DNA of 64,000 bases from NCBI RefSeq assembly GCF_030283145.1, contig NZ_JASNWE010000001.1, forward strand, positions 496,001 through 560,000. Reading direction: 5' to 3'. Position 1 is the first letter of the stretch; every line of letters starts with the position of its first letter. This stretch comes from Actinomadura xylanilytica (GTDB taxonomy: Bacteria; Actinomycetota; Actinomycetes; Streptosporangiales; Streptosporangiaceae). Of the stretch, positions 39,211 to 49,015 are shown in pieces. The notes beneath the pieces were generated by a model. The model did no database searches. It had not been told where the DNA came from and saw only the letters and a list, made by a program, of their open reading frames with translations. The translations under genes were made by a program, and so were the position numbers.

Positions 39211-40257
39211 CTAGGCGTCGGCGGCCATGTCCTTGATCTTCTCGATCAGGGCCAGCCGGCCCTTGTGGTCGCCGGCGATCGGGGTGATGTTGAGCGTGGA
39301 GACGCCGGACTCCTTCATCGCGGCGAGCCGGTCGCGGACGTGCCCCTCGGAGCCGATCAGCGACATCTTCTCCAGCAGCTCGTAGGGCACCTTGGCGGCG
39401 GCCTCGTCCTTCTTGCCGGCCAGGTAGAGGTCCTGGATCTCCTCGGCCTCCTTCTCCCACCCGTAGCGGCGGCAGAGGTCGTTGTAGAAGTTGCGGCCCT
39501 TGGCACCCATGCCGCCGATGTAGAGGGCGGCCATCGGGCGGCCGAACTCCAGGTAGCCCTGCACGTCCTCGCCGATGGCCAGGGCCGCCTGGCCGACCAC
39601 GTCCAGCTCGCCGAGCGCCGGGTCGCGCTTGGCCCTGCCCGCGGCCAGCGAGGCGCCCCACACGTCGGCGGCCTTCTCGGGCAGGTAGAAGATCGGCTCC
39701 CAGCCGTTGGCGATCTCGGCGGTCAGCTCGACGTTCTTCGGGCCGATCGCGGCGACCAGGACGGGGATGTCGGCCCGCACCGGATGGTTGATGATCTTGA
39801 GCGGCTTGCCCAGCCCGGTGCCCTGCCCCTCCGGGAGCGGCATGGAGTAGTACTTGCCCTGGTGCTGGAGCCGCTCGCGCCGCCACACCTGGCGGCAGAT
39901 CTCGATGATCTCGCGGGTGCGGCCGAGCGGGGCGTGGTAGGGCACGCCGTGGAAGCCCTCGATCACCTGCGGGCCGGACGCGCCGATGCCGAGGGTGAAC
40001 CGGCCCTCGGAGACGTAGTCCAGGCCGGCCGCCGTCTGCGCGAGCGCGGTGGGCGTGCGCGAGTAGATGTTCAGGATGCCGGAGGCGATCTCCAGCCGCT
40101 CGGTCTTGGCGGCGATGTAGCCCATCTGGCTCACCGCGTCGAAGCTGTACGCCTCCGCGACGTACACGATGTCGAGGCCGGCCTTCTCGTAGTCGCCCAG
40201 TTCCTCGACGGTCTCCTTGAAACCGCCCGAGTAGCTCAGGGCCATCCCGATGCGCAT
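39211..40257 (-). CDS. LLM-class F420-dependent oxidoreductase
   Basis: 348 aa luciferase-like barrel. Family features include MRIGMALSYSGGF at the start, VYVAEAYSFDAVSQMGYIA, ILNIYSRTPTALAQTAAGLD and LGIGASGPQVIEGFHG near 110. The substrate is unknown; F420 use is inferred from the family and from actinobacterial context. ATG 40257 has GAAGGGA about 9 bp upstream. The 65-bp AT-richer gap upstream includes GAATTAGATTC (40280-40290), a possible operator. Next to an enoyl-CoA isomerase-like gene on the same strand. Confidence 0.9.
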   Translation of the reverse strand: MRIGMALSYSGGFKETVEELGDYEKAGLDIVYVAEAYSFDAVSQMGYIAAKTERLEIASGILNIYSRTPTALAQTAAGLDYVSEGRFTLGIGASGPQVIEGFHGVPYHAPLGRTREIIEICRQVWRRERLQHQGKYYSMPLPEGQGTGLGKPLKIINHPVRADIPVLVAAIGPKNVELTAEIANGWEPIFYLPEKAADVWGASLAAGRAKRDPALGELDVVGQAALAIGEDVQGYLEFGRPMAALYIGGMGAKGRNFYNDLCRRYGWEKEAEEIQDLYLAGKKDEAAAKVPYELLEKMSLIGSEGHVRDRLAAMKESGVSTLNITPIAGDHKGRLALIEKIKDMAADA

Positions 40258-40322
40258 CCGGCATCCCTTCCATAAAACCGAATTAGATTCCAGTTGAACG
40301 TAACGTAGTCGCGGCGGTGCCG

Positions 40323-40988
40323 TCAGGCCAGGGCCGGTCCGCGCAGCGCGGCCAGCGCCGGCCGGTACAGATCGGCGCGGATCCTGGCCACCACCTGGCC
40401 GTTCTTCGGCGCCAGCCCGGCGGCCAGCTCGATCGCGGCGGGCAGCACCGCCTCCTCGGCGGCGGTCCGCGCCACGATCCCGGCGGCCTGCGCCTCCTCG
40501 GCCGCGTACCGGCGGCCGGTGACCATCGCCTCGTGCGCGGCGGCGGGGGCGAGGCGGGCCCGGATCAGCGCGTTCATGCCGGGCGTGAAGGTCATCCCGA
40601 GATCGACCTCGGGCAGGCAGAAGTAGCCCCGGCCGGTGCGCATGACGGCGAGGTCGTGGGCGAGGACGAGCATGCCGCCGCCGGCGAAGGCGTGCCCGTT
40701 CACCGCGGCGACCGTCGGGAGCGGCAGCGACAGCAGCCGGGCGTACAGGCCGTTGACCCTGCGCAGGTACTCCTCGAGGTGGTCGCCGTTGGCGCCGAGC
40801 CACTCCAGGTCCAGCCCGTTGGAGTAGAACCTGCCGGTCCCGGTGGTGACCAGCGCCCGCGGCCCCTGCTGCTTCTCGACCTCGTCGAGGGCGCCGTCCA
40901 CGGCGTCCAGGAGGTCGGGACTGAACCGGTTCTCGCCGGCGTCGAGCCGCAGGACGAACACGTCGCCGTCGCGCTGGAGGTCGATCAC
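40323..40988 (-). CDS. Crotonase-fold enoyl-CoA isomerase-like protein
   Basis: 221 aa. Oxyanion-hole segments are GRFYSNGLDLEWL and VNGHAFAGGGMLVLAHDL. The position of the first hydratase Glu (GCEL in classic hydratases) is Met here, while the second Glu is kept in CLPEVDLGM. The pattern SNG-DL-W, M-x-HD and EVD-G resembles the peroxisomal delta3,delta2-enoyl-CoA isomerases, which use one Glu. I therefore favour isomerase over hydratase; automated annotation would say enoyl-CoA hydratase. ATG 40988 with AGGAGA upstream. The tetR gene diverges 129 bp away. Confidence 0.85.
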   Translation of the reverse strand: MIDLQRDGDVFVLRLDAGENRFSPDLLDAVDGALDEVEKQQGPRALVTTGTGRFYSNGLDLEWLGANGDHLEEYLRRVNGLYARLLSLPLPTVAAVNGHAFAGGGMLVLAHDLAVMRTGRGYFCLPEVDLGMTFTPGMNALIRARLAPAAAHEAMVTGRRYAAEEAQAAGIVARTAAEEAVLPAAIELAAGLAPKNGQVVARIRADLYRPALAALRGPALA

Positions 40989-41014
40989 GCAGGTCTCCTT
41001 CGTCTGTGCCTGAC

Positions 41015-41031
41015 CCGACCTTACTGGTCGG
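41015..41031. promoter_or_regulatory. Inverted repeat upstream of the isomerase gene
   Basis: CCGACC (41015-41020) and GGTCGG (41026-41031) flank TTACT, giving a 17-bp dyad 26 bp upstream of the isomerase start. Size and form suit a TetR-family operator, but it differs from the sites next to tetR. Confidence 0.5.
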
Positions 41032-41066
41032 TAGTAGACGAGCGTCCGTCCCGGCCACGCTTTGCT

Positions 41067-41112
41067 ATGACGTCCGTCATGGTCAAGGCGAAGTGCTTAT
41101 GATGAATGTCAT
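41067..41112 (+). promoter_or_regulatory. Two matching operators before tetR
   Basis: ATGA-N6-TCAT occurs at 41067-41080 and again at 41099-41112. The centres are 32 bp apart, about three helical turns. The second site overlaps TATGAT (41099-41104), a good -10 element just before the start codon, so self-repression is likely. Confidence 0.7.
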
Positions 41113-41117
41113 AATCA

Positions 41118-41699
41118 ATGGTCATGGGCACGGACAGCCGGGAACGCATGGTGCGCAGCGCCGCCTACCTCTTCCGCGAGCGCGGTTACAGCGGGACGGG
41201 GTTCCGCGACGTCATCGCGCACAGCGGCGCGCCGCGCGGGTCGATCTACCACCACTTCCCGGGCGGCAAGGTGCAGCTCGCCGAGGAGGCGGTCCGCTAC
41301 GCCGGCGACTTCCTCAACGCGGGCATCCTGGCGGCCACCGAGGGCGGCGACGCGGCGTCCGCCGTGGACGCCTTCGTCGGCTGGTGGCGGCAGGTGCTGA
41401 TCAAGAGCGAGTTCCGGGCCGGCTGCCCGGTGGTCGCGGTCACCGTGGAGTCCCACGAGGAGGCGCCGCAGCTCGCCGCCGCCGCGGCGGCGGTGTTCGA
41501 CCGCTGGCAGGACACCCTGGCCACCGGGCTCGGCAACGCCGGCGTCCCGGACGACCGCGCCGCCCGGCTGGCCCGGCTGATCGTGGCGGCGGTGGAGGGC
41601 GCGACCATCCTGTGCCGCGCGCACCGCGACGTCCGCCCGCTCGACGACGTGGTCACCGAGCTGAAGGAGATGACCCGCGCGGCCGTCCGGGACGACTGA
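41118..41699 (+). CDS. TetR/AcrR family regulator
   Basis: 193 aa repressor. The N-terminal helix-turn-helix reads RMVRSAAYLFRERGYSGTGF, DVIAHSGAPRGSIYHHFPGGK (about 10-50). The ligand domain includes the CPVVAV segment seen in LmrA/YxaF-like members. ATG 41118 or 41124; neither has a Shine-Dalgarno and the -10 element ends 14 bp upstream, so a leaderless or very short leader is likely. Probably controls itself and perhaps the divergent isomerase and oxidoreductase genes. Confidence 0.92.
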   Translation: MVMGTDSRERMVRSAAYLFRERGYSGTGFRDVIAHSGAPRGSIYHHFPGGKVQLAEEAVRYAGDFLNAGILAATEGGDAASAVDAFVGWWRQVLIKSEFRAGCPVVAVTVESHEEAPQLAAAAAAVFDRWQDTLATGLGNAGVPDDRAARLARLIVAAVEGATILCRAHRDVRPLDDVVTELKEMTRAAVRDD

Positions 41700-41729
41700 G
41701 CCCGCGCCCCCGCCCGCCGGGACGCGCGG

Positions 41730-42185
41730 TCACGCGGTGGGAGGGGTCTCCTCGGCGAGGAGGGCGGCGACGGCCTGGAGCGCCAGCACGTACGAGAGCA
41801 TCCCGAACCCGGCGATCGTGCCCGTGGCGACGCCCGCGACGACGGAGGTGTGGCGGAACTCCTCGCGCGCCGCCGGGTTGCTGATGTGCACCTCGATCAG
41901 CGGCGCGGTGCGCTGGGCGAGCGCGTCGCGCAGCGCGTACGAGTAGTGCGTGAACGCGGCGGGGTTGAGCACCACCGGGAGCCGCTCGTCGGCGGCCTCG
42001 TGCACCCAGCGGAGCATCTCGGCCTCGTCGTCGGTCTGCCGCACCTCGACGTGCAGGTCGAGGCGGCGGCCGGTGTCGCGGCACAGCGCGGCCAGGTCGT
42101 CCAGCGTGGCCGCGCCGTACACGTCCGGCTCGCGGGTGCCGAGCCGGCTCAGGTTGGGGCCGTTCAGCACCAGCACGCTCTTCAT
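41730..42185 (-). CDS. aroQ: 3-dehydroquinate dehydratase, type II
   Basis: 151 aa. Third shikimate step, trans-dehydration of 3-dehydroquinate. [17 protein letters not shown] carries the catalytic Arg and Tyr (near 10-25), [17 protein letters not shown] the substrate loop (classic members have Asn-Pro-Gly/Ala), and [15 protein letters not shown] the catalytic His and Arg. ATG 42185 overlaps the aroB stop (ATGA). Last gene of aroC-K-B-Q. Confidence 0.97.
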   Translation of the reverse strand: MKSVLVLNGPNLSRLGTREPDVYGAATLDDLAALCRDTGRRLDLHVEVRQTDDEAEMLRWVHEAADERLPVVLNPAAFTHYSYALRDALAQRTAPLIEVHISNPAAREEFRHTSVVAGVATGTIAGFGMLSYVLALQAVAALLAEETPPTA

Positions 42186-43258
42186 CGGCTGATCTCCCGG
42201 TAGGCGGCGGCGAGCAGCGTCTCGGCCGGGCCCTCCAGGCGGCCCGGCTCGGCCAGGCCGTCCAGGACCACGAACCGCAGCGTCGCGCCGCGCGACTTCT
42301 TGTCGATGGTCATCGTGGCGCGCAGCTCCGACCAGGCGTCGGCCGCGTAGGCGACGGGCAGGCCGACGGAGGTGAGGATCGCGCGGTGCCGGTCGACGAC
42401 GTCCTGGCCGAGGCGCCCGGAGAGGCGGGCCAGCTCGGCCGCGTAGACCATGCCGATGGCCACGGCGTGGCCGTGCCGGAACCGGTAGTCCTCGGCCTTC
42501 TCGATCGCGTGCGCGAGGGTGTGGCCGTAGTTGAGGATCTCGCGGAGGCCGCTCTCCCTGAGGTCGTCCGCCACCACGTTCGCCTTGACCCGGACGGCCC
42601 GCTCGATCAGCTCGCGGGTGTGCGGGCCGTCGGGGCGGGCGGCGCCCGCCGGGTCGGCCTCGACCAGCTCCAGGATCCTGCGGTCGGCGATGAAGCCCGC
42701 CTTGATCACCTCGGCGAGGCCGCTGACGTAGTCCTCGCGCGGCAGCGTGACCAGCGTGGCCAGGTCGCAGAGCACGCCGGACGGGGGGTGGAAGGCGCCG
42801 ACGAGGTTCTTGCCCTCGGGCAGGTTGATGCCGGTCTTGCCGCCGACGGCCGCGTCGACCATGCCGAGCAGCGTGGTCGGGACCGGCACCACCGGGACGC
42901 CGCGCAGCCAGGACGCCGCGGCGAAGCCGGCCAGGTCGGTGGTGGCGCCGCCGCCGACCCCGACGACCGCGTCGGTGCGGGTCATGCCGAGCTCGGCGAA
43001 CCGGGACCAGAGCCCGGCCAGGACTCCGCTCTCCTTGGCCGCCTCGCCGTCCGGGACGGGCAGCGCGTGCACCGCGTACCCGGCCTTCTCCAGGACCCCG
43101 CACACCGGGCGGGCGATCTCGGGGAGCCCCTCGGCGTGCACGACCGCGACCGTGCGGGTCCGGCCGCCGAGCAGGCCGGGCAGCTCGCCCAGCACACCGC
43201 TGCCGACGACGACGTCATAGGGGTCGGCGCCCCCGACGTGGACGCGCGTCTCAGTCAC
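42182..43258 (-). CDS. aroB: 3-dehydroquinate synthase
   Basis: 358 aa NAD- and metal-dependent enzyme, second shikimate step. [21 protein letters not shown] binds [22 protein letters not shown] the substrate phosphate, [11 protein letters not shown] includes a zinc ligand Glu and [12 protein letters not shown] a zinc His. GTG 43258 overlaps the aroK stop (GTGA) and the gene overlaps aroQ at its other end. Confidence 0.97.
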   Translation of the reverse strand: MTETRVHVGGADPYDVVVGSGVLGELPGLLGGRTRTVAVVHAEGLPEIARPVCGVLEKAGYAVHALPVPDGEAAKESGVLAGLWSRFAELGMTRTDAVVGVGGGATTDLAGFAAASWLRGVPVVPVPTTLLGMVDAAVGGKTGINLPEGKNLVGAFHPPSGVLCDLATLVTLPREDYVSGLAEVIKAGFIADRRILELVEADPAGAARPDGPHTRELIERAVRVKANVVADDLRESGLREILNYGHTLAHAIEKAEDYRFRHGHAVAIGMVYAAELARLSGRLGQDVVDRHRAILTSVGLPVAYAADAWSELRATMTIDKKSRGATLRFVVLDGLAEPGRLEGPAETLLAAAYREISR

Positions 43259-43758
43259 GGGAGCTCCTTGACGATCTCGTCGGCGATCTCGTCGGGGGTG
43301 CGGCCGTCGGTGTCGACGTGGACGGTGCCGAGCCGCTCGTAGACGGGGAGCCGCTCCTCCAGCAGGGCGCGCAGCCGGCTGCGGGGGTTGAGCACCAGCA
43401 GGGGCCGCGCCGACGCCAGCCCGACGCGCTTGACCGCCTCGGCCAGCCCGACCTTGAGGTAGACCACGGTGTGGCCGGCCAGCAGCTCCTGCGTCTCGGC
43501 CGACAGCACCGCGCCGCCGCCGAGGGCCAGGACGCCGTCGTGCTCGGCGAGCGCGGCCCGCACGGCGGCGTGCTCCAGCTCGCGGAAGCGCTCCTCGCCG
43601 TCGTCGATGAAGATCTCGCCGATCGGCTTGCCCGCCGCGGCCTCGGTGTCGGCGTCGGTGTCGCGCAGCACGACGCCGAGCCGCTCGGCCAGCGCGGCGC
43701 CGACGGTGCTCTTGCCCGAACCTGGCGCCCCGATGAGGACGGCCCTGGGTTGCGTCAT
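43255..43758 (-). CDS. aroK: Shikimate kinase
   Basis: 167 aa. P-loop [13 protein letters not shown], shikimate-binding [27 protein letters not shown] and [12 protein letters not shown], with the lid Arg in [18 protein letters not shown] 43758; aroC ends 14 bp upstream, so all four aro genes form one operon. Confidence 0.96.
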   Translation of the reverse strand: MTQPRAVLIGAPGSGKSTVGAALAERLGVVLRDTDADTEAAAGKPIGEIFIDDGEERFRELEHAAVRAALAEHDGVLALGGGAVLSAETQELLAGHTVVYLKVGLAEAVKRVGLASARPLLVLNPRSRLRALLEERLPVYERLGTVHVDTDGRTPDEIADEIVKELP

Positions 43759-43772
43759 CTCTGGCCGGCTCT

Positions 43773-44951
43773 CTACTTGATCGTCAGGGAGGACAGGTAG
43801 CCCCGCGCGTTGCGCGCGGTCTCCTCGACCGAGTCGCCGCCGAACTTCTCCAGCGCGGCGTCGGCCAGCACCAGCGCCACCATCGCCTCGGCGACCACGC
43901 CGGCGGCGGGCACCGCGGTGACGTCGCTGCGCTGGTTGATCGCCTTGGCGGGCTCGCCGGTCTTCACGTCGATGGTGTCGAGGCGGCGCGGCACGGTCGA
44001 GATCGGCTTCATCGCGGCGCGGACCCGGAGCGCCTCGCCGGTGGTCATGCCGCCCTCGACGCCGCCGGCCCGGTTGGTGCGGCGGCGGACGCCGTCCGGG
44101 GTGGCGTCGATCTCGTCGTGCGCGCGGGAGCCGGGGCGGCGCGCGGTGGTGAAGCCGTCGCCGAGCTCCACCCCCTTGATCGCCTGGATGCCCATCAGGA
44201 TCCCGGCGAGCCGGGCGTCGAGCCGCCGGTCCCAGTGCACGTGGCTGCCGAGGCCGGGCGGGAGCCCGTAGGCGAGGACCTCCACGACGCCGCCGATGGT
44301 GTCGCCGGCCCGCTTCAGCTCGTCGACGTGCGCGACCATCGCCGCGGACGCCGCGGCGTCGAAGCACCGCACCGGGCTGTCGTCGACGGCGGCGAGGTCG
44401 CCGGGGCCGGGCAGCAGCCCCTCGGGCGCCTCGATCTCGCCGAGCGCGATCACGTGGGAGAGCACGTCGACGTCGAGCGCCTGCTTCAGGAACGCCTTGG
44501 CGGCGGTGCCGAGCGCGACCCGGGCGGCGGTCTCGCGGGCGCTGGCCCGCTCCAGCACCGGGCGGGCGTCGTCGAAGCCGTACTTCTGCATGCCGACCAG
44601 GTCGGCGTGGCCGGGGCGCGGCTGCGACAGCGGCGCGTTGCGCGCCTGCGCGGCCAGCGTCTCGGCGTCGACCGGGTCGGCCGACATCACCGTCTCCCAT
44701 TTGGGCCACTCGGTGTTGCCGATCTGGATCGCGACCGGCCCGCCCTGGGTCACCCCGTGCCGGACCCCGCCGAGGATCGTCACCTGGTCCTGCTCGAACT
44801 TCATCCGGGCGCCCCGCCCATGCCCGAGCCGGCGGCGGCGCAGTTCCTCGGCGATGTCGCCCGAGGTCACGCGCACGCCGGCCGGCAGGCCCTCCACAAT
44901 CGCGGTGAGGGCCTGGCCATGGGACTCCCCCGCGGTCAACCAGCGCAGCAT
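43773..44951 (-). CDS. aroC: Chorismate synthase
   Basis: 392 aa FMN-dependent last step of the shikimate path. Family signatures are [43 protein letters not shown]-like [23 protein letters not shown] and [17 protein letters not shown] 44951 has AGGAT about 7 bp upstream; the longer frame to 44978 lacks family residues. First gene of the aro operon. Confidence 0.97.
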   Translation of the reverse strand: MLRWLTAGESHGQALTAIVEGLPAGVRVTSGDIAEELRRRRLGHGRGARMKFEQDQVTILGGVRHGVTQGGPVAIQIGNTEWPKWETVMSADPVDAETLAAQARNAPLSQPRPGHADLVGMQKYGFDDARPVLERASARETAARVALGTAAKAFLKQALDVDVLSHVIALGEIEAPEGLLPGPGDLAAVDDSPVRCFDAAASAAMVAHVDELKRAGDTIGGVVEVLAYGLPPGLGSHVHWDRRLDARLAGILMGIQAIKGVELGDGFTTARRPGSRAHDEIDATPDGVRRRTNRAGGVEGGMTTGEALRVRAAMKPISTVPRRLDTIDVKTGEPAKAINQRSDVTAVPAAGVVAEAMVALVLADAALEKFGGDSVEETARNARGYLSSLTIK

Positions 44952-45021
44952 GGGGACGATCCTATTGACTCCGTGCACCCGCCGGGCACGTGTCCACCTT
45001 GTGAGAACCGGGCGACCGCCG

Positions 45022-47361
45022 TCACAGTGGCTTGATCACCTCAGCGGCGGCCCGCTGGGCGAGGGCGACACGCTCGGCGCCCGGCATGCGCTCGGACGGA
45101 TCCTTCGGAGCGAACGCCACTTCCACCAGCACGTTACGGACACGGAACACCACACGCCCCGGCGTCCCGTCCTCCACGTAAGCGGCGAACGCCTGCTCAC
45201 CCAGACCCGTCACGGCGCGGAAGTACTTCTCACCGCCTCCGCTGATCGGCTCCTCCGCCCGCGAGTTGAGGTGCAGCTTCAGGTAGGCCCGGGTCGCGGC
45301 CTGTACAGCCTCGTGCGACGACCGCCCCGGGAAGGGCGTCGCGACGACGCTCAGCGCCCGGTGCTCGGACTTCCACACGCATCCGGACGCCTCCGGCTTG
45401 TCGAGCGACCCCAGCGGACCTATATCCCTGGTCACGCTCACATCGGAGTCTGTCTCGGCCTTGCCCTTGACGATCTGTTCCACCATCCCCGTGGGGATCA
45501 GGGCGCATCCCCCGGGGAGCTTCGTCTTGGCAGGGGCGGCGCCCGGCGCCGGGGGCGCGGCGACCTTCGGGGACCGCACATGGGCTCCGAGGGCCCGCGC
45601 GGCGTCGGACGCCGCCCGCAGCACGGGCTTCATGTCCCCCACCCGCTCGAGGTCCAGTCCGTCGTCCTGGTACTCGACGCTGCCGACGGCGTTCCCGAAC
45701 CTAAAAACGATCTTCGTGTCGAGGCCGGTGACCAGCGCCACGGCCTCGTCGGCCAGGCCCGTGACCGGCCGCTGGCGGGTCTCCTCGGAGGCGGCGGGAA
45801 GCCGGTCGACCGCCCGCGCCGCGGGGGTGTTCTTGACCCAGGGCCCGCTCCGGGTGACCCGGTCGGCGATCCGGATCTCCTCATCGTTCAAGGTGCCGGA
45901 GGCCGTGGTCCCGCTTCCGGGCGGTGAGGCCGGTGAGGTCTCCTCCAGTTCCAGATGGAGCGAGACGTTGAGGGTGCGGCGGTTGCGCTCCCCCAGCCGC
46001 GTGGTCCATGCGCACGTCCCCTGGTCGCCGTTCTCGTTCATGTCGGCGTGCCCGACGACCGCGTCGACCGTGGCGGAGGCGATACCGCAGTTCGAGGGGA
46101 GCGAGGTGATGAGCGGACGGGCCGGGACGGGGTCGGGCGCCGCGGGCAGCGGGGCCCGCTCCGCCGGGACGGCCCGCAGCGCCTTCGCCGCCTCGGCGGC
46201 CACGGTGTAGGCGGCCCGGACGGCCCGGTCGCCGGACATGGCCGGTTCTCCGTTCTTGGTTCCCGAGTAGACGACCTCGACCACCACGTTCCGATCCCGG
46301 AAGACCACCCTCCCAGGTAGGTCGTCGGCGTCGTTGAGCGATCCGCCGAGTACGCCGAACGCCTGCTCCCCCGGGCCGGTCAGCGCATGGAACTCCTTCG
46401 GCTTGTCCAGGGCCGCCGATTGGTGCCCCTCTCGCGTCAGCCGGTGCCATTGCAGGAACCAGCGGGACGCCGCACGGGCGCCGTCACCCGGTTCCCGGTC
46501 CGGGACGGTGCCAACGGTGACCATGAGGGTCCGGCTCTGCCCCGATACGTCGAGCACCTGCCATTCGCACGAGTCGGTCCTCGCTCCGGACACTCCGTCC
46601 AGGAGCGTTCCGTTGCCACGGGAACGGAACGCCCCCCTGGCCACCTTGTCGAGCGTCCTCCCCGGAACGAGGTCGCAGGGACGCGGCACCCGCGTGATCG
46701 CCGGAGGACCCGGCGGCGGCGCGCTCGCCGGAACGGGCCGTGCGGGCAGCTTGAGCCCGGTGGCCACTTCCGACGCGGCCGTGAGCGCGCCCTTCATCGC
46801 GTCCCGCTCGGACATCGGCTGGGGGATGCGCTTCCCGGCGATCTCGCGCTGACCCCCGTACAGGATGGTCACCGGGGTGCCGCCGGCCTGGAAGACGACC
46901 TCGGCCACTCCATCGTGCCTGCGGACGGAGTACCGGGCGAGCGCCTGGTCGTCTCCGAGGCCCGCGAGGACCTTCGGCGGCCGGGGGCTCATCGCGAAGG
47001 CCGGGTCGGCGGTGGTGGTGGCCAGGATGCCGCTCATCGCGACGCCGTCGGTTCCGGCCGCGACTCTAAGCCGCCACTCGCCCCGGCGTGAGGAGTACCA
47101 GGAGCACTTTTCGAGCCGGTCTTGTCCGCCGGGCACCAGGGCGTCGACGGTGGCCTTGGACACCCCGCAGCCGCCCGTCATCGGCCCTCGGGCCGGCGAG
47201 ACTGGGTCGGACCGCACGGGCAGCGCGGCCAGAGCGCCCTCCGCGAGACCGCTCGGCTCGTCCGCGGAGAACCTGGCGACGACGAGCGTGATCACCAGGA
47301 GCAGCGCGGCTGCTCCGGCGACGGCCGCAGTGAGGCGGCGGGCCTTCGGCGGGAGGGGCAT
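45022..47361 (-). CDS. Membrane-anchored protein of four DUF3558-like repeats
   Basis: 779 aa. One signal-anchor helix (residues 11-30), then four homologous units. Each begins with a Cys near a Pro-rich linker and has a second Cys in a Cys-x-Trp motif: C65/C86 (CSW), C229/C265 (CEW), C425/C450 (CAW), C619/C661 (CVW). Each continues with a GLG-D/E-QA turn ([24 protein letters not shown]) and a strand such as [14 protein letters not shown]. Single-domain DUF3558 lipoproteins share this layout; four in one chain is unusual. Probably faces the cell exterior. No lipobox is seen. Function unknown. Confidence 0.75.
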   Translation of the reverse strand: MPLPPKARRLTAAVAGAAALLLVITLVVARFSADEPSGLAEGALAALPVRSDPVSPARGPMTGGCGVSKATVDALVPGGQDRLEKCSWYSSRRGEWRLRVAAGTDGVAMSGILATTTADPAFAMSPRPPKVLAGLGDDQALARYSVRRHDGVAEVVFQAGGTPVTILYGGQREIAGKRIPQPMSERDAMKGALTAASEVATGLKLPARPVPASAPPPGPPAITRVPRPCDLVPGRTLDKVARGAFRSRGNGTLLDGVSGARTDSCEWQVLDVSGQSRTLMVTVGTVPDREPGDGARAASRWFLQWHRLTREGHQSAALDKPKEFHALTGPGEQAFGVLGGSLNDADDLPGRVVFRDRNVVVEVVYSGTKNGEPAMSGDRAVRAAYTVAAEAAKALRAVPAERAPLPAAPDPVPARPLITSLPSNCGIASATVDAVVGHADMNENGDQGTCAWTTRLGERNRRTLNVSLHLELEETSPASPPGSGTTASGTLNDEEIRIADRVTRSGPWVKNTPAARAVDRLPAASEETRQRPVTGLADEAVALVTGLDTKIVFRFGNAVGSVEYQDDGLDLERVGDMKPVLRAASDAARALGAHVRSPKVAAPPAPGAAPAKTKLPGGCALIPTGMVEQIVKGKAETDSDVSVTRDIGPLGSLDKPEASGCVWKSEHRALSVVATPFPGRSSHEAVQAATRAYLKLHLNSRAEEPISGGGEKYFRAVTGLGEQAFAAYVEDGTPGRVVFRVRNVLVEVAFAPKDPSERMPGAERVALAQRAAAEVIKPL

Positions 47362-47462
47362 GGACGCTCCGTGGGAGGAGATCGGACGGTCATCCGGCTA
47401 TGACACGCCCAGCCAGGTGAAAGTTCGTCCGTTCCGATCACGGCCCCGGGTCCCGGGCGGGA

Positions 47463-48083
47463 TCACCCTCCGGACTGCGGCTCGTCCCACGACTCGTAGC
47501 GGACGAGGTCGCCGAAGGGTTTGCGGAGGGTGCGCAGGCGGGCGGCATCGGTGCCGTCCTCCGCGCCGGGCTCGGGGTGGCCGAGGGTGATCAGGCCGAC
47601 CACCGCCACCTCGTCCGGGAGGCCGACCAGCTTCTTCAGCTCCTCGGACCGGCGGACGGTGGAGAAGCCGGTGACCAGGCCGGCGTCGATCGCGGCGAGC
47701 TGGATCAGGGTCAGCAGCGCGCCGGCGTCAACCCACCAGTACGGCGCGGGCCAGAGCATCTCCTCGCCGTCCACCAGCTTGTCGGGCTTGGTGTAGCGCT
47801 CGTGGTAGGCGTCCTCGCTGACGCCGAGCACCATGAGGACGGGCGCGACCGAGAGCCAGCGGGGCAGGCCCCGCTGCACGTACCAGTCCTCCTCGGCGAT
47901 CTCGGCGATCCGCTCGCGGGTCGCGGGCCCGGTGACCACGAGGAGGCGGTGGCCCTGGCTGAAGCCCGCGCTCGGCGCCCGCCGGACGAGCCGGGCGATC
48001 GCCGCGACGGTCTCGGGGTCGACCGGGTCCGCGCTGTAGCGGCGCACCATCCGGCGCCGCCGCAGTACCTCGCTGAAGTCCAT
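47463..48083 (-). CDS. Nitroreductase family flavoprotein
   Basis: 206 aa FMN enzyme. Opening SEVLRRRRMVRRYSADPVDPE binds FMN, RRAPSAGFSQGHRLLVV follows, and VDAGALLTLIQLAAIDAGLV is the dimer helix. Such proteins reduce or dehydrogenate varied substrates, including peptide heterocycles in RiPP pathways. ATG 48083 has AGGAAGGA 6 bp upstream. Last gene of the lanM operon, 17 bp after the sulfotransferase. Confidence 0.88.
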   Translation of the reverse strand: MDFSEVLRRRRMVRRYSADPVDPETVAAIARLVRRAPSAGFSQGHRLLVVTGPATRERIAEIAEEDWYVQRGLPRWLSVAPVLMVLGVSEDAYHERYTKPDKLVDGEEMLWPAPYWWVDAGALLTLIQLAAIDAGLVTGFSTVRRSEELKKLVGLPDEVAVVGLITLGHPEPGAEDGTDAARLRTLRKPFGDLVRYESWDEPQSGG

Positions 48084-48100
48084 CGGGTCCTTCCTGTCGG

Positions 48101-49015
48101 TCACGGCCCGTGGGGGGCCGGGGTGAGCGGGTAGCCGTAGCGGGCCAGGAGCGGGGCGGCGATCACGGTGGCGAGCGCGCGGTCGCGGCGCGGCTGGGTG
48201 CGGACCCACGCGTCGTCGGCGCGGACGCGGACGGGGCCGCGGTGCAGCCGGTCGGGGTTGCCGGTGACGGTGTGGTTGACGCCGAGGTCGGCGACGCCGT
48301 CGGCGCCGACGGGCGGGTCGCCGTCCAGCCCGGCCCGCTCCATCACCCGGCGCAGCTCGTCCCGGGGCCGCGCGGCGAAGTCCTCGTAGCGGAGCCGCTG
48401 GTAGCGGGACGGGAACGCGCGGCCGACCCGCTCGGACGCCAGGTTGAACCCGACCCAGTAGCCGGTGCTGCGCACCGGGCCCATCGGCGGGATGTACCGC
48501 TTGGCGCGCCGCCACGACTCGGCGGTGGCCCGCGGATCGCGGACCACGTGCAGGATCCGGGCGTCGATGCCGGGCGCCCCGCACAGCGCCGCGGCCTCGG
48601 CGGGGAACTTCCCGGTGTCGATGATGAGCCGGGCGCCCGACTCCTCGGCGATCGCGCCGTACAGCCGGACCAGGTCGCCGACGGCCGGGTGCGGGGCGGC
48701 GGCCCCGCGGGCCTCGGCCAGCCTGCGGCCCGTGTGCCGGGTGCGCAGCGCGGCCTGCTGCCGCCGGACGGCGCGTTCGGCGTGCGGGGCGGGCTCGTCG
48801 CCGGCGAGCCGGTCGAGCACCCCGGTCCACAGCGGGCACGCGTCGACGTCCCGGCCGCATCCGCACTGGGTGTTGGTGCCGCGGCCGAGGACGCCGTTGG
48901 TCCACAGGTAGCGCAGCTCGCCGGTGTGCAGCGCGCCGTCCACCTCGCCCAGCAGGTTGCCGAGCAGCGTGGTCCCGCTGCGGCACCAGCCGGTGACGTA
49001 CAGGACGCGGATCAC
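48101..49015 (-). CDS. Sulfotransferase
   Basis: 304 aa PAPS-dependent family. The 5'-phosphosulfate loop is VTGWCRSGTTLLGNLLGE near 7-24, the 3'-phosphate site VVRDPRATAESWRRAKR near 157. A Cys cluster NTQCGCGRDVDACPLW lies near 48-63. Predicted to sulfate a small molecule or peptide made by this cluster. GTG 49015 overlaps the aminotransferase stop (GTGA). Confidence 0.9.
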   Translation of the reverse strand: MIRVLYVTGWCRSGTTLLGNLLGEVDGALHTGELRYLWTNGVLGRGTNTQCGCGRDVDACPLWTGVLDRLAGDEPAPHAERAVRRQQAALRTRHTGRRLAEARGAAAPHPAVGDLVRLYGAIAEESGARLIIDTGKFPAEAAALCGAPGIDARILHVVRDPRATAESWRRAKRYIPPMGPVRSTGYWVGFNLASERVGRAFPSRYQRLRYEDFAARPRDELRRVMERAGLDGDPPVGADGVADLGVNHTVTGNPDRLHRGPVRVRADDAWVRTQPRRDRALATVIAAPLLARYGYPLTPAPHGP

